DNA of 64,000 bases, from assembly GCA_029558905.1 (NCBI GenBank), contig JAKQCX010000005.1:62001-126000 (forward strand), in the 5' to 3' direction. The notes beneath the pieces are model-generated. The model ran no database searches and was not told the origin of the DNA. It saw nothing but the letters and a program-made list of their open reading frames with translations. The DNA is from Pseudomonadota bacterium. GTDB lineage: Bacteria; Pseudomonadota; Gammaproteobacteria; Burkholderiales; Thiobacillaceae. Made by a program: the position numbers and the translations under genes. Positions 38,161 through 47,629 of this stretch are shown here, piece after piece (the first letter of the stretch is position 1; each line of letters begins with the position of its first letter).

Positions 38161-39539
38161 AGTCCCTGTCTCTGACCGCGCGGGTCAGCCTGTTATTTGG
38201 CTTGGTCGTCACCGTGGTTCTGTTCAGCCTGGGCTGGCTGGTGGCCTGGTCGGTGGATCGCCATTTCCAGGAAATGGATCGACACGAACTGGAGGGTAAA
38301 CTGGCCCTGGTAACCAATCTGTTGGCCAAGGCGAACTCATCCGATGCCCTGGATGGCGTACCCAAGGAGCTGGACGACGCGCTGGTTGGCCATGATGGGC
38401 TTTCGGTCACGCTGGTCGATGCCCAGGGCAACAAATGGTTCGCCAGCCGCGACCTGGATTTCCCCTCCGAGCTTTTCCGGGCGCCATCAGACCATGGTCT
38501 GACCGTTTGGCGGGAAGGCGAGCAGGGCTTTCGCGGCCTGAAAGCGACCGTGACGACCGGCGACGGCCGCACCCTCACCGTCGCCATCGTGCTCGACATC
38601 AGCCACCACTTGCATTTCATCGACACCTTCAAGCGCGGCGTGGCCCTCGCCATGATTCTGGCTGCCCTGCTTACCGCCGGTCTGGGCTGGCTGGCCGTGC
38701 GGACCGGTTTGCTGCCCTTGCGGCAAATGATCGAACTGGCGACCGGCCTGTCGGCCAACCGCCTTGATCAGAGGCTGCCGGAATCAGGGCTGCCGCCTGA
38801 AATCCGCAGCCTGGCCGTCGCCTTCAACGCCATGCTGGAGCGTCTGGAGGACTCCTTTGTCCGACTGTCCGAGTTCTCATCCGACATTGCCCATGAACTG
38901 CGTACCCCGGTATCCAATCTGCTGACCCAGACCCAGGTCGCGCTTTCCCATCCCAGAACGGCCGCCGAGTATCGCGAAGTGCTGCAATCCAGTGCCGAGG
39001 AGTATGAGCGTCTGGCCCGGATGATCGGCGACATGCTGTTCCTGGCCAAGGCGGACAACAAGCTCCTGGCGCTTAACCATGAAAACGTGGATCTGGGCGA
39101 GGAAGCAGGAAAATTGGTCGAGTTCTACGGCATCCTGGCCGAAGAACAAGGTGTCAGGCTTGAGGTTGCCGGATCGGCCACCACGCGAGGCGACCGGCTC
39201 ATGTTGCGGCGGGCCATGTCCAACCTGCTGTCGAATGCCATCCGGCACAGTCAGGCTGGCGGCACCGTGGCGATCAGACTAAGCGGAGATGCTACCCACG
39301 CCACACTGGTAGTGGAAAATCCCGGTTCAATTCCCCCCGAGCAGTTGCCTCGCCTGTTCGACCGTTTCTATACCGGAGACCCTTCCCGCCGCGCCGGTGG
39401 CGAGGGGGTCGGGCTTGGACTGGCGATTGTGCGTTCCATCATGAAGACACACGGGGGCTCAGTCGACGTCACGTCACAGCTGGGGCTTACTTGCTTTGTG
39501 CTGCGTTTGCCAGGTCAGGAAGACCAACAGTCAACCTGA
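38157..39539 (+). CDS. copS: CusS/CopS-type sensor histidine kinase
   Basis: 460 residues. Two membrane helices (about residues 12-33 and 162-182) flank a periplasmic sensor of about 125 residues containing a His cluster near its end (DISHHLHFIDTF). HAMP follows, then the phospho-acceptor His246 (FSSDIAHELRTPVSNL), the N box (NLLSNAIRHS) and G boxes (GVGLGLAIVRSI). This is the heavy-metal sensor kinase family that detects periplasmic Cu(I)/Ag(I) and phosphorylates the CopR-like regulator upstream. Confidence 0.92.
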   Translation: MKSLSLTARVSLLFGLVVTVVLFSLGWLVAWSVDRHFQEMDRHELEGKLALVTNLLAKANSSDALDGVPKELDDALVGHDGLSVTLVDAQGNKWFASRDLDFPSELFRAPSDHGLTVWREGEQGFRGLKATVTTGDGRTLTVAIVLDISHHLHFIDTFKRGVALAMILAALLTAGLGWLAVRTGLLPLRQMIELATGLSANRLDQRLPESGLPPEIRSLAVAFNAMLERLEDSFVRLSEFSSDIAHELRTPVSNLLTQTQVALSHPRTAAEYREVLQSSAEEYERLARMIGDMLFLAKADNKLLALNHENVDLGEEAGKLVEFYGILAEEQGVRLEVAGSATTRGDRLMLRRAMSNLLSNAIRHSQAGGTVAIRLSGDATHATLVVENPGSIPPEQLPRLFDRFYTGDPSRRAGGEGVGLGLAIVRSIMKTHGGSVDVTSQLGLTCFVLRLPGQEDQQST

Positions 39540-40112
39540 CGTGAAAGTCGCGGCAGCGGCTCTCGTTGCCTCCTTCAATGAGTGATCGAAGGGGCATATA
39601 CCTGCCCCTCGTGGACCCAAGAGAGAAATCTTGCGATCAAGCAAAGATTCAAGGATGACCACTGGGAAGCACAATCTAATGCTCTGGATTACCCCCTAGC
39701 ACGAATGCCACGTCCAGTCTGGGTCGCCCCAGCACCGCCAATTCCAAAAGGCCAGACGTTGCTCTCGCCTTTTTTACGTCTGCACACCGTGCTAGTGCTA
39801 GTGCTGGTGTTGGTTCCTGGATTCGTGCGAAGGGCGGCACCAACCCGAAAACCCTGGTTTCGGCGGCTTTCCTGCTCTCTGTGCTCTCCGTTCTCTGTGC
39901 CTTTCGTACGATCCCCAGTGTTTACGCGGGTTCCGGGCCGTGAGTCTGAACAATATATTGGGGGTCGAAGGCGACAAGATCCGTTTTGCCGATGTCCATC
40001 AAGGGTAAGCAACGTAGCCCGTTGCTCCTGACCTTGCGAGGTCGCTTGGCGTGTAAATCACGACCCAGTCTGTGTTGGGTCAACGGATGGGCTGCTCCAG
40101 CCTGCACACCCA
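39540..40112. other. 573-bp gap between copS and the lipoprotein gene
   Basis: No convincing gene on either strand. Short reading frames here lack ribosome-binding sites and family resemblance. The stretch at 39793-39813 is a low-complexity CTAGTG/CTGGTG run, and overall composition is less GC-rich than its surroundings. The plus-strand copS and minus-strand lipoprotein genes converge here. It may hold decayed sequence. Confidence 0.5.
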
Positions 40113-40505
40113 CTATTTGGTCGGCTTGGCCTCCTCCAGACGGAACGTTCTGCCATTCTGAGTCCGACACGAGCCCTTAACATCAGGTAGGTGGCTTACC
40201 CACTCGCAGTCCAGGCGATCGCCTTCCTTGGTCTTCAAGACAGCTTGACCTTCCCTGATATGCCGTCGATGGACTTTGGACATGGTGCGATAGGCACCAC
40301 GGCATTCCGCGTCCAAACAACGCTCGCTATCCCATTCGCCTACATAGCGCTTGCCATCCAGCATCACTTCCATGGAATTTGGCTGCAGCCAAGTCAAAGT
40401 TAGCGTACCCACTGCCTGCGTGGTGTTTGAGTCGTCCTTGAGGGCCACGTTGGAAGAACAGCCAGCCATGGCAATCAGGGGCAGGATCAGCATCAATCGT
40501 TTCAT
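40113..40505 (-). CDS. Small lipoprotein, paralogue of the one at 19.9 kb
   Basis: 130 residues from ATG 40505 (AAAGGAG upstream). Lipobox MAGC; mature part with MEVMLDGKRYVGEWDSERC, KVHRRHIREGQAVL and DCEWVSHLPDVKGSC. It closely matches 19881-20270 in protein and DNA. It is last in RND operon 2, just as the other copy ends the copA operon, which suggests the gene moved or was duplicated with a metal operon. Function unknown. Confidence 0.72.
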   Translation of the reverse strand: MKRLMLILPLIAMAGCSSNVALKDDSNTTQAVGTLTLTWLQPNSMEVMLDGKRYVGEWDSERCLDAECRGAYRTMSKVHRRHIREGQAVLKTKEGDRLDCEWVSHLPDVKGSCRTQNGRTFRLEEAKPTK

Positions 40506-40540
40506 TTCGATCTCCTTTCGATGGGTAGGTGTTGTCGGCA

Positions 40541-40924
40541 TCAGCGCAGTACGAAGCGCACGGTCAGGGCGGGTTTGCCTGGCAGGTTCACGAGAGCCAC
40601 CGCCTTGGCTCCGGTTACCTTGAACTGGCCCATGGCCTCAAGCTTGTCGCCAGCGGGCTTGAGCGCGACTTCCTGTTTCACGCCACCGGCCAGCAGGGTT
40701 AGCTTGGCGCTGGCCTTGGCGACATCGACCGGCTTGCCGTGGTCACGCACATGGAGGCGCAGGCTGTCCGGCTTGGCGACCAGTTCGAAGTCGATGTCCT
40801 TGGCCTCGGCCACCACGCCGCCGTGCAGGGCGGTGTGTTCGTGAGCATGATCGTGACCGCCGGCCGCGAAGGCGCCGTTGCTCAGTCCGAAGGCCAGGGC
40901 GGTAAGTAGATGGATAGGTTTCAT
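40541..40924 (-). CDS. Small periplasmic protein closing RND operon 2
   Basis: 127 residues from ATG 40924. Signal peptide (AFA-AG), His-rich start (GGHDHAHEHTALHGG), a beta-rich domain with AKLTLLAGGVKQEVALK and the closing ALVNLPGKPALTVRFVLR. Same layout as 25943-26317 after RND operon 1. A periplasmic metal-binding role is likely from the His cluster and repeated operon position. Confidence 0.75.
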   Translation of the reverse strand: MKPIHLLTALAFGLSNGAFAAGGHDHAHEHTALHGGVVAEAKDIDFELVAKPDSLRLHVRDHGKPVDVAKASAKLTLLAGGVKQEVALKPAGDKLEAMGQFKVTGAKAVALVNLPGKPALTVRFVLR

Positions 40925-40964
40925 GGTGTTTCCTTTCCTTGGGGGATGTGAACGAAGGTTGGCA

Positions 40965-43900
40965 TCACAACGCCTCGGCATCGCGGTCGGCGAGCAGACG
41001 CTCGGCATCCCGGCGCCCGAACAGCCAGAACAGCGCGGGGGTGAGATATGTGTCGAGCAGGGTGGAGCTGATGAGTCCGGAGAAGATGACCACGGCCACC
41101 GGGTGGAGGATTTCCGTGCCGGGTCGTTCCGCCTCGAACAGCAGCGGGGCCAGGGCGAAGGCGGTAACCAGGGCGGTCATCAGCACCGGCGCCAAGCGCT
41201 CCAGCGAACCGCGCACGATCATCGTGTGATCGAAGTCCTCGCCTTCGCGGCGCATCAGGTTGATGTAGTGGCTGACCTTGAGGATGCCGTTGCGTACCGA
41301 GATGCCGGCCAGGGTGATGAAGCCGATAAGCGCCGCCACGGAAAGCGGCTGCCCGGATAGCCACAGCCCCAGCACCGCGCCCACCAGGGCCAGCGGGATG
41401 TTGGCCATGATCAACAACGACAGCCGCGCCGACTTGTAGCGGCTGTAAAGCACCACGAACATCAGCGTGAGCGACACGATGGACAACAGGCCGACCAGCT
41501 TCGAGGCCTCTTCCTGGGCCTGGAACTGGCCGCCCAGGGTGACGAAGTAGCCCTCGGGCAGTTTCGTGCCCCCGACCGCCTTGCGGATGTCGGCCACCAC
41601 CTCGGACAGTGCCCGGCCCTGGGCGTTGGCCGAGAGGACGATGCGGCGCTTGCCGTCGTCGCGGCTGATCTGGTTGGGGCCGTCGCTATCCTCGATGGTG
41701 GCGATGCGCGACAGGGGCACGCTGCCGCTCGGAGTGCTGAACTGGATGCGACTTAAGCCCTCCACCGTGCGCGCCGATTCCGGCAGACGCATGACCAGGG
41801 CGAAACGCCGGCCGCCCTCGACGATCTGGGCGGATTTCTCGCCCTCCACCAGGCCTTGCAGCATGGCCAGGATTTGCGGCGTCGGCACGCCGTATTGCGC
41901 CGCTGCCGCATAGTCGATGCGCACCTTGATCTGGGGTGCGAGCACCTGCTTTTCGATTTGCAGGTCGGCCAGCCCGGGGATGCCGGCAAGCTTGCCGCGC
42001 AGCAGGTCGGCCTGGGCGCGCAGGGTATCCAGGTCATCGCCGTAGATCTTGATGGCGATCTGCGAGCGCACACCGGACAGCATGTGGTCGATGCGATGCG
42101 AAATGGGCTGGCCGATTTCGATGGCGGCGGGCAGGTTGATGAGGCGCCCGCGGATGTCGGCCTTGATGTCGTCCAGCGGTCGGGTCAATTCGGCGGCAGG
42201 CTTGATGCCCACGTCCAGTTCGCTGACATGCACCCCCTCGGCATGCTCGTCCAGTTCGGCGCGGCCACTGCGCCGTCCGACATGAACCACCTCCGGCACC
42301 TGGCGCACCAACACCTCGGCCTGCCGCGCCAGGGCGGACGATTCGGCCAGGGTCACCCCAGGATTCAGGCGCAGACCGATGAGCAGGGTGCCCTCGTTGA
42401 ACGGCGGCAGGAAGGTGGTGGGGAAGAACGGCACCGCCACCGCCGCTACCAGCACCGCCGTAGCCCCCGCCGCCAAGGCTGCACGGGGTCGGTCCAGCAC
42501 GGCTTGCAGGCTGCCGCGATACCTGGACTTGAGCCAGGCCAAGAGCCGCGTATCGCCGTGGTCGAGGGACTTCATTCGGGGAAGGAGGTAGAACGCCAGC
42601 ACCGGGGTGATGGACACCGACACCACCAGGGAGGCCAGGGTCGAGACGATGAAGGCGATCCCGAGTGGCACGAACAGCCTGCCCTCCATGCCGGGCAGGG
42701 CGAACAGCGGCAGGAATACCAGCACGATGATGAGCGTGGCGTAAAGGATGGCGGAACGTACCTCCAGGGTGGCGTGGGCCACCAGCTCGATGGGATGCAG
42801 GCGATGATCAGGGTGCTTGGCCCGGTCTTCCTTAAGCCGTCGCAAGACGTTCTCGATGCCCACCACCGCATCGTCCACCAGGCCGCCGATGGCGATGGCG
42901 AGTCCCCCGAGGGTCATGGTGTTGATCGACATGCCGAAATACTTGAACACCAATGCGGTCATGAAGATCGACACCGGGATGGCGGTGAGTGCGATCACGG
43001 TCGGGCGCAAGGTGCCCAGGAAGAAGAACAGGATCACCGCGACGAACACCGAGGCGCCGATCAGCTTGCCCTTCAAGGTATCGATGGAGGCCTCGATGAA
43101 GCTGGCCTGGCGGAAGGTGACACGGGGCTCGGCCATGCCCGCTGGAAGTCCCTGCTTGAGCGAGCCCAGGGCGTCCTCGATGGAGCGGGTCAGCCCGATG
43201 GTGTCCGCCGTGGGCTGTTTCTGGATGCCCAGGATCACCGCCGGGCGGCCCTCGAATCCGGCGTCGCCGCGCTTGATGGCCGGGGCGAAGGTCACCTCGG
43301 CGATCTGGCGCAGCAGGATGGGTTGGCCGCTGCGCGCAGTCAGCGCCAGATTCTTCAGGTCTTCCAGGCGCGAGGTGCGGCCCAGATTGCGGATCAGATA
43401 TTCCCGGCCGTTGAGTTCCAGGAAGCCCCCCGACGAGTTCGAGGAGAAGCCGCGCAGGGCGCCGTCGAGTTGGTCGTGATTGACACCCAGTTCCGCCATG
43501 CGCACGGTATCCGGCTGCACCTGGAACTGGCGCACCTCGCCGCCGATGGGGATGACCTGCGCGACGCCGGGGATCGCCATGAGGCGAGGCCGGAGTACCC
43601 AGTCGGCGTATTCGCGCACCTGCATGGGGGTGATCTTTCCCGTGTCGATGGGGATGGCGATCTGCATGATCTCGCCCATGATCGAGCTGATCGGCCCCAT
43701 GCGCGGCGTCACCCCATCGGGCAGACCTTCTTCCATGGAGGTGAGGCGTTCCGAGACCATCTGCCGCGCCCGGAAGATGTCGGTGCGCCAGTCGAAGGTG
43801 ACGTAGATGAAGGACAGTCCGGCGCTGGACACCGAACGCACGCTCTCCACCCCAGGCAGGCCGTTCATGGTGGTCTCCAGCGGGAAGGTGATGAGTTGCT

Positions 43901-44084
43901 CCACCTCCTCCGGGGCCATGCCGCCCGCCTCGGTCATCAGGGTGACGGTGGGCTTGTTGAGGTCGGGAAAGACGTCCACCGGCGTCTGCATCAGGGTGAA
44001 TGCGCCGTAGGCCATCACCACCAGGCTGGCGATGATCACCAGCAGCCGGTTGGTCAGGCTGTTGTCGAGTAGCCACTTGAACAT
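40965..44084 (-). CDS. Heavy-metal-efflux RND transporter, CusA/CzcA family (copy 2)
   Basis: 1039 residues from ATG 44084. Same domain order and signature blocks as copy 1 ([55 protein letters not shown]), with twelve membrane helices. Helix 4 carries the DDA pair rather than the CusA or CzcA consensus. The operon is headed by a CzcI-like gene and lies next to a CadR-controlled CDF gene, which suggests divalent cations (Zn/Co/Cd), while the CusF-like neighbour at 47.6 kb points to copper; the substrate is therefore open. Confidence 0.9.
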   Translation of the reverse strand: MFKWLLDNSLTNRLLVIIASLVVMAYGAFTLMQTPVDVFPDLNKPTVTLMTEAGGMAPEEVEQLITFPLETTMNGLPGVESVRSVSSAGLSFIYVTFDWRTDIFRARQMVSERLTSMEEGLPDGVTPRMGPISSIMGEIMQIAIPIDTGKITPMQVREYADWVLRPRLMAIPGVAQVIPIGGEVRQFQVQPDTVRMAELGVNHDQLDGALRGFSSNSSGGFLELNGREYLIRNLGRTSRLEDLKNLALTARSGQPILLRQIAEVTFAPAIKRGDAGFEGRPAVILGIQKQPTADTIGLTRSIEDALGSLKQGLPAGMAEPRVTFRQASFIEASIDTLKGKLIGASVFVAVILFFFLGTLRPTVIALTAIPVSIFMTALVFKYFGMSINTMTLGGLAIAIGGLVDDAVVGIENVLRRLKEDRAKHPDHRLHPIELVAHATLEVRSAILYATLIIVLVFLPLFALPGMEGRLFVPLGIAFIVSTLASLVVSVSITPVLAFYLLPRMKSLDHGDTRLLAWLKSRYRGSLQAVLDRPRAALAAGATAVLVAAVAVPFFPTTFLPPFNEGTLLIGLRLNPGVTLAESSALARQAEVLVRQVPEVVHVGRRSGRAELDEHAEGVHVSELDVGIKPAAELTRPLDDIKADIRGRLINLPAAIEIGQPISHRIDHMLSGVRSQIAIKIYGDDLDTLRAQADLLRGKLAGIPGLADLQIEKQVLAPQIKVRIDYAAAAQYGVPTPQILAMLQGLVEGEKSAQIVEGGRRFALVMRLPESARTVEGLSRIQFSTPSGSVPLSRIATIEDSDGPNQISRDDGKRRIVLSANAQGRALSEVVADIRKAVGGTKLPEGYFVTLGGQFQAQEEASKLVGLLSIVSLTLMFVVLYSRYKSARLSLLIMANIPLALVGAVLGLWLSGQPLSVAALIGFITLAGISVRNGILKVSHYINLMRREGEDFDHTMIVRGSLERLAPVLMTALVTAFALAPLLFEAERPGTEILHPVAVVIFSGLISSTLLDTYLTPALFWLFGRRDAERLLADRDAEAL

Positions 44085-44094
44085 GATGGCGCCC

Positions 44095-45195
44095 CTACCT
44101 GACCTGATTGACCAGCGTCGCGCCACGCACCACCACCCGGTCGCCCGCCTTCAGGCCGGTGGTCACCACCACGTTCGCACCGTCCAGGGGTTCCACCGTC
44201 ACCGTGCGCGGTTCGAAGCGTTCCGGCGCGGTCTTGACCCAGACGATGGCCTGGTTGGCCGGGTTTTTCACCAACGCCGCCGCCGGCACGCGATAGCCCT
44301 GCACGGTGCTCCGGGTCAACGCGAAAACCTTGACCGGCTGGCCCAACGCCAGATTGGCCAAGGCATTGCCCTCGCCACGGAACATCAGGGGCAAGGCCTG
44401 TTCGCGCAGGCTGCGGGCAGCGCCGACGAAGGCCAGCGGCACCCGCGCATCGCCTACCGCCAGGCTGCCGGAAACCACGTCCAAGGCCTGTGCGGTGTCG
44501 TAGGCAAGCGCTTCGACGCGCGAGCGGTTGGGATCGACCACCTCGAACACCGCCTCGCGTGCCTCGACTACCTGCCCAGCCACGGCATTGCTCATGGCGA
44601 CCACGCCTGTGACCGGCGCGACCAGGGCATCGCGGTTGGAAAGTCCGGCACCCAGGGCGGCGATGCGCCCGTTGAGGCTATCGACCTCGCTCTCAGCCGC
44701 CTCGATCTCCTTTCTCGGGATGGTGTCGGCCAGTTCCTTCAGGCGGGTCAGCCGCTTCTCGGCCAGACCCTTGGTGGCACGCAATTCCGCCAGTTGAGCG
44801 GACTGGTTGGAGCGCTCGATCATGCCGGCGGACGGCACTACCCAGGCCAGCACCTCGCCTTTGTTGACCCGTTGTCCGAGGCTGGGGAAGCCGCGCGGGC
44901 CGGGCTCCAGCCTGCCGGCGATGAGGGCCTGAACCTTGCCGCCGGCATTGGGGTCCATGACCACCTTGCCGGAGAGTTCGAAGGCACGGGGCAGCGCGCC
45001 TTCCTCCACTGGCTGGGTGCGCACACCAATCTGGCGTTGCGCTGGCTTGGGCATGAAGACGCCGCCATCGGGCAGCCGCTTGGGGCCGCTACTGTTGGCG
45101 GCCGGAGAGGCGTCGCCGTGGTCGTGGCCCTCACCGGCATGGGCACCGGACACCAAGGCCAGGCAGAAGATGGCTATAAGGGCGAGCGGTTTCAT
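44095..45195 (-). CDS. RND efflux periplasmic adaptor, copy 2
   Basis: 366 residues. Signal peptide (AHA-GE) and a short metal-binding-like start (GEGHDHGDASP), then barrel-sandwich halves (GGKVQALIAGRLEPGPRG and [23 protein letters not shown]) around a helical hairpin, with C-terminal domains ending KAGDRVVVRGATLVNQVR. Closest in the window to 29485-30645, whose C-terminus also ends SQVR/NQVR. It overlaps the upstream His-rich gene by 4 bp. Confidence 0.9.
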   Translation of the reverse strand: MKPLALIAIFCLALVSGAHAGEGHDHGDASPAANSSGPKRLPDGGVFMPKPAQRQIGVRTQPVEEGALPRAFELSGKVVMDPNAGGKVQALIAGRLEPGPRGFPSLGQRVNKGEVLAWVVPSAGMIERSNQSAQLAELRATKGLAEKRLTRLKELADTIPRKEIEAAESEVDSLNGRIAALGAGLSNRDALVAPVTGVVAMSNAVAGQVVEAREAVFEVVDPNRSRVEALAYDTAQALDVVSGSLAVGDARVPLAFVGAARSLREQALPLMFRGEGNALANLALGQPVKVFALTRSTVQGYRVPAAALVKNPANQAIVWVKTAPERFEPRTVTVEPLDGANVVVTTGLKAGDRVVVRGATLVNQVR

Positions 45196-45728
45196 GCGGC
45201 ACCTCCCAAGCGTTGGCTGCGAAGGCGACGGATCAGCGCGGCCAGGCCGGCCAGTGCCGCGCCAGCGATGGCGGCCCAGAGGGCGTATTCCTGCCAGCCA
45301 TGGGTATGCGCGGCCTCGGCAGCTTCGGCTTCGGCGTGGATATCAAAATCGCCAGCCAGTAGGTCGGCCTCCTCACCGGCATACACGGTGGCGGCAACCG
45401 GGAATTCCCCCGGCGTGAGCGGCTTGGCCAGGATGGCCTCGAATTCCCCTTCACCGTGGACCTTCACTGGCACCTTGATGCCGCCGAGTTCCAGTTCGAG
45501 CTTGGCGTCCTTGACCGGGCTGTTGTCGGCGGCATGGTCGAGCCAGAGGGTCAGATGTTTGCCGTCGAGCACGCCGACCAGTTCGAAGAGATCGGACGTG
45601 GCGGCAAAGCGCGGCAACGTGGAGCCGGCAGTGGCGGCGGGGGCGTCGCCATGGTCGTGTCCATCACCGGCCCAGGCTGGCGAAGCGACGGCCAGGCTCA
45701 GGGCCGCCAGGATATGTTTGGGGTTCAT
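45192..45728 (-). CDS. His-rich periplasmic protein with C-terminal membrane anchor, RND operon 2
   Basis: 178 residues from ATG 45728, preceded by AGGAGG. Signal peptide (AWA-GD), GDGHDHGDAPAA, a beta domain (about residues 42-125), AAHTHGWQEYALWAAIAG, a membrane helix and basic tail (RRLRSQR). The upstream in-frame extension overlaps the outer-membrane-factor gene and lacks a leader, so it is not used. Paralogue of 30642-31172. Likely delivers or senses metal at the pump; this is inference. Confidence 0.78.
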   Translation of the reverse strand: MNPKHILAALSLAVASPAWAGDGHDHGDAPAATAGSTLPRFAATSDLFELVGVLDGKHLTLWLDHAADNSPVKDAKLELELGGIKVPVKVHGEGEFEAILAKPLTPGEFPVAATVYAGEEADLLAGDFDIHAEAEAAEAAHTHGWQEYALWAAIAGAALAGLAALIRRLRSQRLGGAA

Positions 45729-45745
45729 GGGTGTTTCCTCCTGAA

Positions 45746-46996
45746 TTATTCGGGTAGCAGGCCCAAGGCCTGGCGCAGGGCGGAGACCGATGCGGCCAGT
45801 TCGACGCGGGCACGGGCGGCCTCGCGTTCGGCCTCGGCCGCTTCGCCCTCGATGCGCAAACGGGTGGGCAGGTCGGTCTCGCCCAGGCGGAAGGATTTCT
45901 CGAAGAAGCCGCGCGACTCGTTCGCCAGCTGCGCCCGCTGCTCGGCGGCAGCCAGCCAGGCACGGGCCGCTTCTTCGCGCTGACGGGCGGCGTCGATCTC
46001 GGCGGCGATGCGTTCCTGTTCGACGGCCAGTTGAGCCTCCACCTCGGTTTCCTCGGCGGTCGCCGTGGCGACACGGACGCGCTGCCGGCTGTCGGAGCCG
46101 AAGGGGATGCGCACGCCCAGGGTGAGGGTGTTGGACCAGGCATCGCCCGCAGCCGCACGGTCGCGGGTTGCAGCCAGGCGTAGTTCCGGGTTGGCGCGGC
46201 TTTGCACACCGGCCAGGTTGCGAGCGGCGCGGGCCGTCTCGACACGGGCGGCCATATCCTTCAAGAGCGGATGTACGTCCCCCTCGTTGGCTTGGGATGG
46301 GGTGGGTTCGGTGGCAGCGGATACAGCACCATTCACCGTTACGCCCGTAAGGCTGCGCAGGCGCTTGGCCGCTTCGGCCAGTGCCCCGCGTGACCGCGCG
46401 ACTTCGGCGACGGCCCCAGCCACGGCGGCGTCGGCCTGGTGCCCATCGGCCCGCGACAGGTCGCCCGCCTTGACCCGCCGGGCCACGTCGGCGGCCAGCC
46501 GTTCGGCGTTTTGCCGGCGGGCCTCGGCGGCCTCCAGATCGATACGCGCCAAGGCCAGGGACCACCAGGCCTCGCGTACTTCGCCCGCCGTACGCAGTTG
46601 TGCAGATTCCAACCGCCATTCCAGCGCGGCGCCTTCGACTTCGGCCAGGGCGCGTTGACCGGCCCGCTCGCCTGGCAACCAGAGCGGCATGGCGAGGCCG
46701 ACCTCGTATTCCCGGCTGCCCTGGTCGTGATTGAGCTGGTCGGTTTTGTAGGAAACATCCAGGCTGGGCGGCTCCGCCAGCCAGCTGTCGGCCGTCTGCC
46801 GACGTGCGCCGACGGCATCGCGTCGCGCCCTGGCGGCACGCGCCTCCGGCTGACGTGCCCAGGCGGCCTTGAAGGCCTGTTTGAGAGTTGGAGACGTTTC
46901 CACAGCCTGGGCAGGGGGAATCAGTGCGGCAAATGGGATGGCCCATGCCAGCAGCCAGAGGGAAGCACTTCCCCTAAAGCGGAACACAATGTTCAT
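45746..46996 (-). CDS. TolC-family outer-membrane factor (CzcC-like), RND operon 2
   Basis: 416 residues from ATG 46996. Signal peptide (AQA-VE), TolC repeats with EVREAWWSLALARIDLEAAEA and a later EQERIAAEIDAARQREEAARA, and the paired LxxGxxxxxxLR segments (VKAGDLSRADGHQA; FRLGETDLPTRLRIE). It is the outer-membrane channel of the second tripartite pump and a paralogue of 31169-32395. The CzcI-like gene lies 129 bp upstream. Confidence 0.88.
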   Translation of the reverse strand: MNIVFRFRGSASLWLLAWAIPFAALIPPAQAVETSPTLKQAFKAAWARQPEARAARARRDAVGARRQTADSWLAEPPSLDVSYKTDQLNHDQGSREYEVGLAMPLWLPGERAGQRALAEVEGAALEWRLESAQLRTAGEVREAWWSLALARIDLEAAEARRQNAERLAADVARRVKAGDLSRADGHQADAAVAGAVAEVARSRGALAEAAKRLRSLTGVTVNGAVSAATEPTPSQANEGDVHPLLKDMAARVETARAARNLAGVQSRANPELRLAATRDRAAAGDAWSNTLTLGVRIPFGSDSRQRVRVATATAEETEVEAQLAVEQERIAAEIDAARQREEAARAWLAAAEQRAQLANESRGFFEKSFRLGETDLPTRLRIEGEAAEAEREAARARVELAASVSALRQALGLLPE

Positions 46997-47124
46997 TTGA
47001 AGCCTCGTCCTGATGCGGCCGCCCACGTCGAGGGCAGCCGGGAATAACGCAAATACTTACGTCAAATCCGGCGAGGTAATCGCGACAACGAGGGAATCGA
47101 GGGACGCGCCAACCTGCCGGAGCT

Positions 47125-47475
47125 TCAGGCGAGGTCGACTAGAGGGGGGCGAAACAGGGAGCTTGGCGGCGGGGTGGGCAGGAAGGCCCGGTAAGCCATG
47201 GCAGCACGGACTTGCGAAACCGGAAGCATGGGCGAATCGGCGTCGATGACGGCTTGCGCGAAATGCGCGTGGCAACTCGGGCAGTCGGCATCGAAATCGC
47301 TATTGCCGGAATCGCTGTCCGTTTGGGCAGCGCTGGCCTGATGTTCATGCGCGTGGTGGCCGATGTGCTGCTGGGCTGGACCATCCGTTTCGTGCAGGCA
47401 ATAAGCTGCCACCGCCGCAGTGGTCCACTGCAGCGGCAGGATAAGCAGGAAAAGGATGGCTACAAGCTTGCGCAT
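47125..47475 (-). CDS. czcI: CzcI-like periplasmic protein
   Basis: 116 residues with signal peptide LPLQWTTAAVAAYC, in which Cys follows the hydrophobic core as in CzcI (LPLQ...AAYCxHE). The mature part is His-rich (HIGHHAHEHQ) with a C-x-x-C-H-A-H cluster (DCPSCHAHF). CzcI-type proteins are encoded before czcC in cobalt-zinc-cadmium efflux operons and are thought to modulate expression. No clear ribosome-binding site is seen before the ATG. Confidence 0.7.
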   Translation of the reverse strand: MRKLVAILFLLILPLQWTTAAVAAYCLHETDGPAQQHIGHHAHEHQASAAQTDSDSGNSDFDADCPSCHAHFAQAVIDADSPMLPVSQVRAAMAYRAFLPTPPPSSLFRPPLVDLA

Positions 47476-47485
47476 GTCGGGGAAG

Positions 47486-47590
47486 CTAACACAGCGCGCG
47501 CGTGCCGCACAACCGCAAGACCTGGGTGGCTATCAGGGTGGCGGGCATGGCCAGGGCGAACATCAGGGTATTGCGCTGCATCGATTTCAT
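47486..47590 (-). pseudogene. Remnant of a Met-rich protein gene (copy of 32392-32892)
   Basis: The first ten codons (MKSMQRNTLM) equal the start of the Met-rich protein gene at 32892, and the following FALAMPA resembles its signal core, but a stop arrives after 34 codons and the His/Met-rich body is missing. It occupies the same position relative to the CusF-like gene in both clusters (cusF then Met-rich gene). This shows that the two metal clusters derive from one ancestral arrangement. Confidence 0.7.
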
Positions 47591-47629
47591 GTCCCCCGTG
47601 GGTAGGAAAAGTCGCTCATTGAGACTGCC

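Noticed and set aside
39582-40031. Open frames in the gap after copS
   Set aside because: No ribosome-binding sites, no domain resemblance and low-complexity content.
41856-44072. Open frame of 738 codons opposite the second RND pump gene
   Set aside because: Antisense to a full-length RND transporter; the composition is typical of GC-rich mirror frames.
45729-46946. Extension of the His-rich anchored protein into the outer-membrane factor gene
   Set aside because: The shorter form from 45728 has a signal peptide and AGGAGG. The longer one lacks both and overlaps a real gene.
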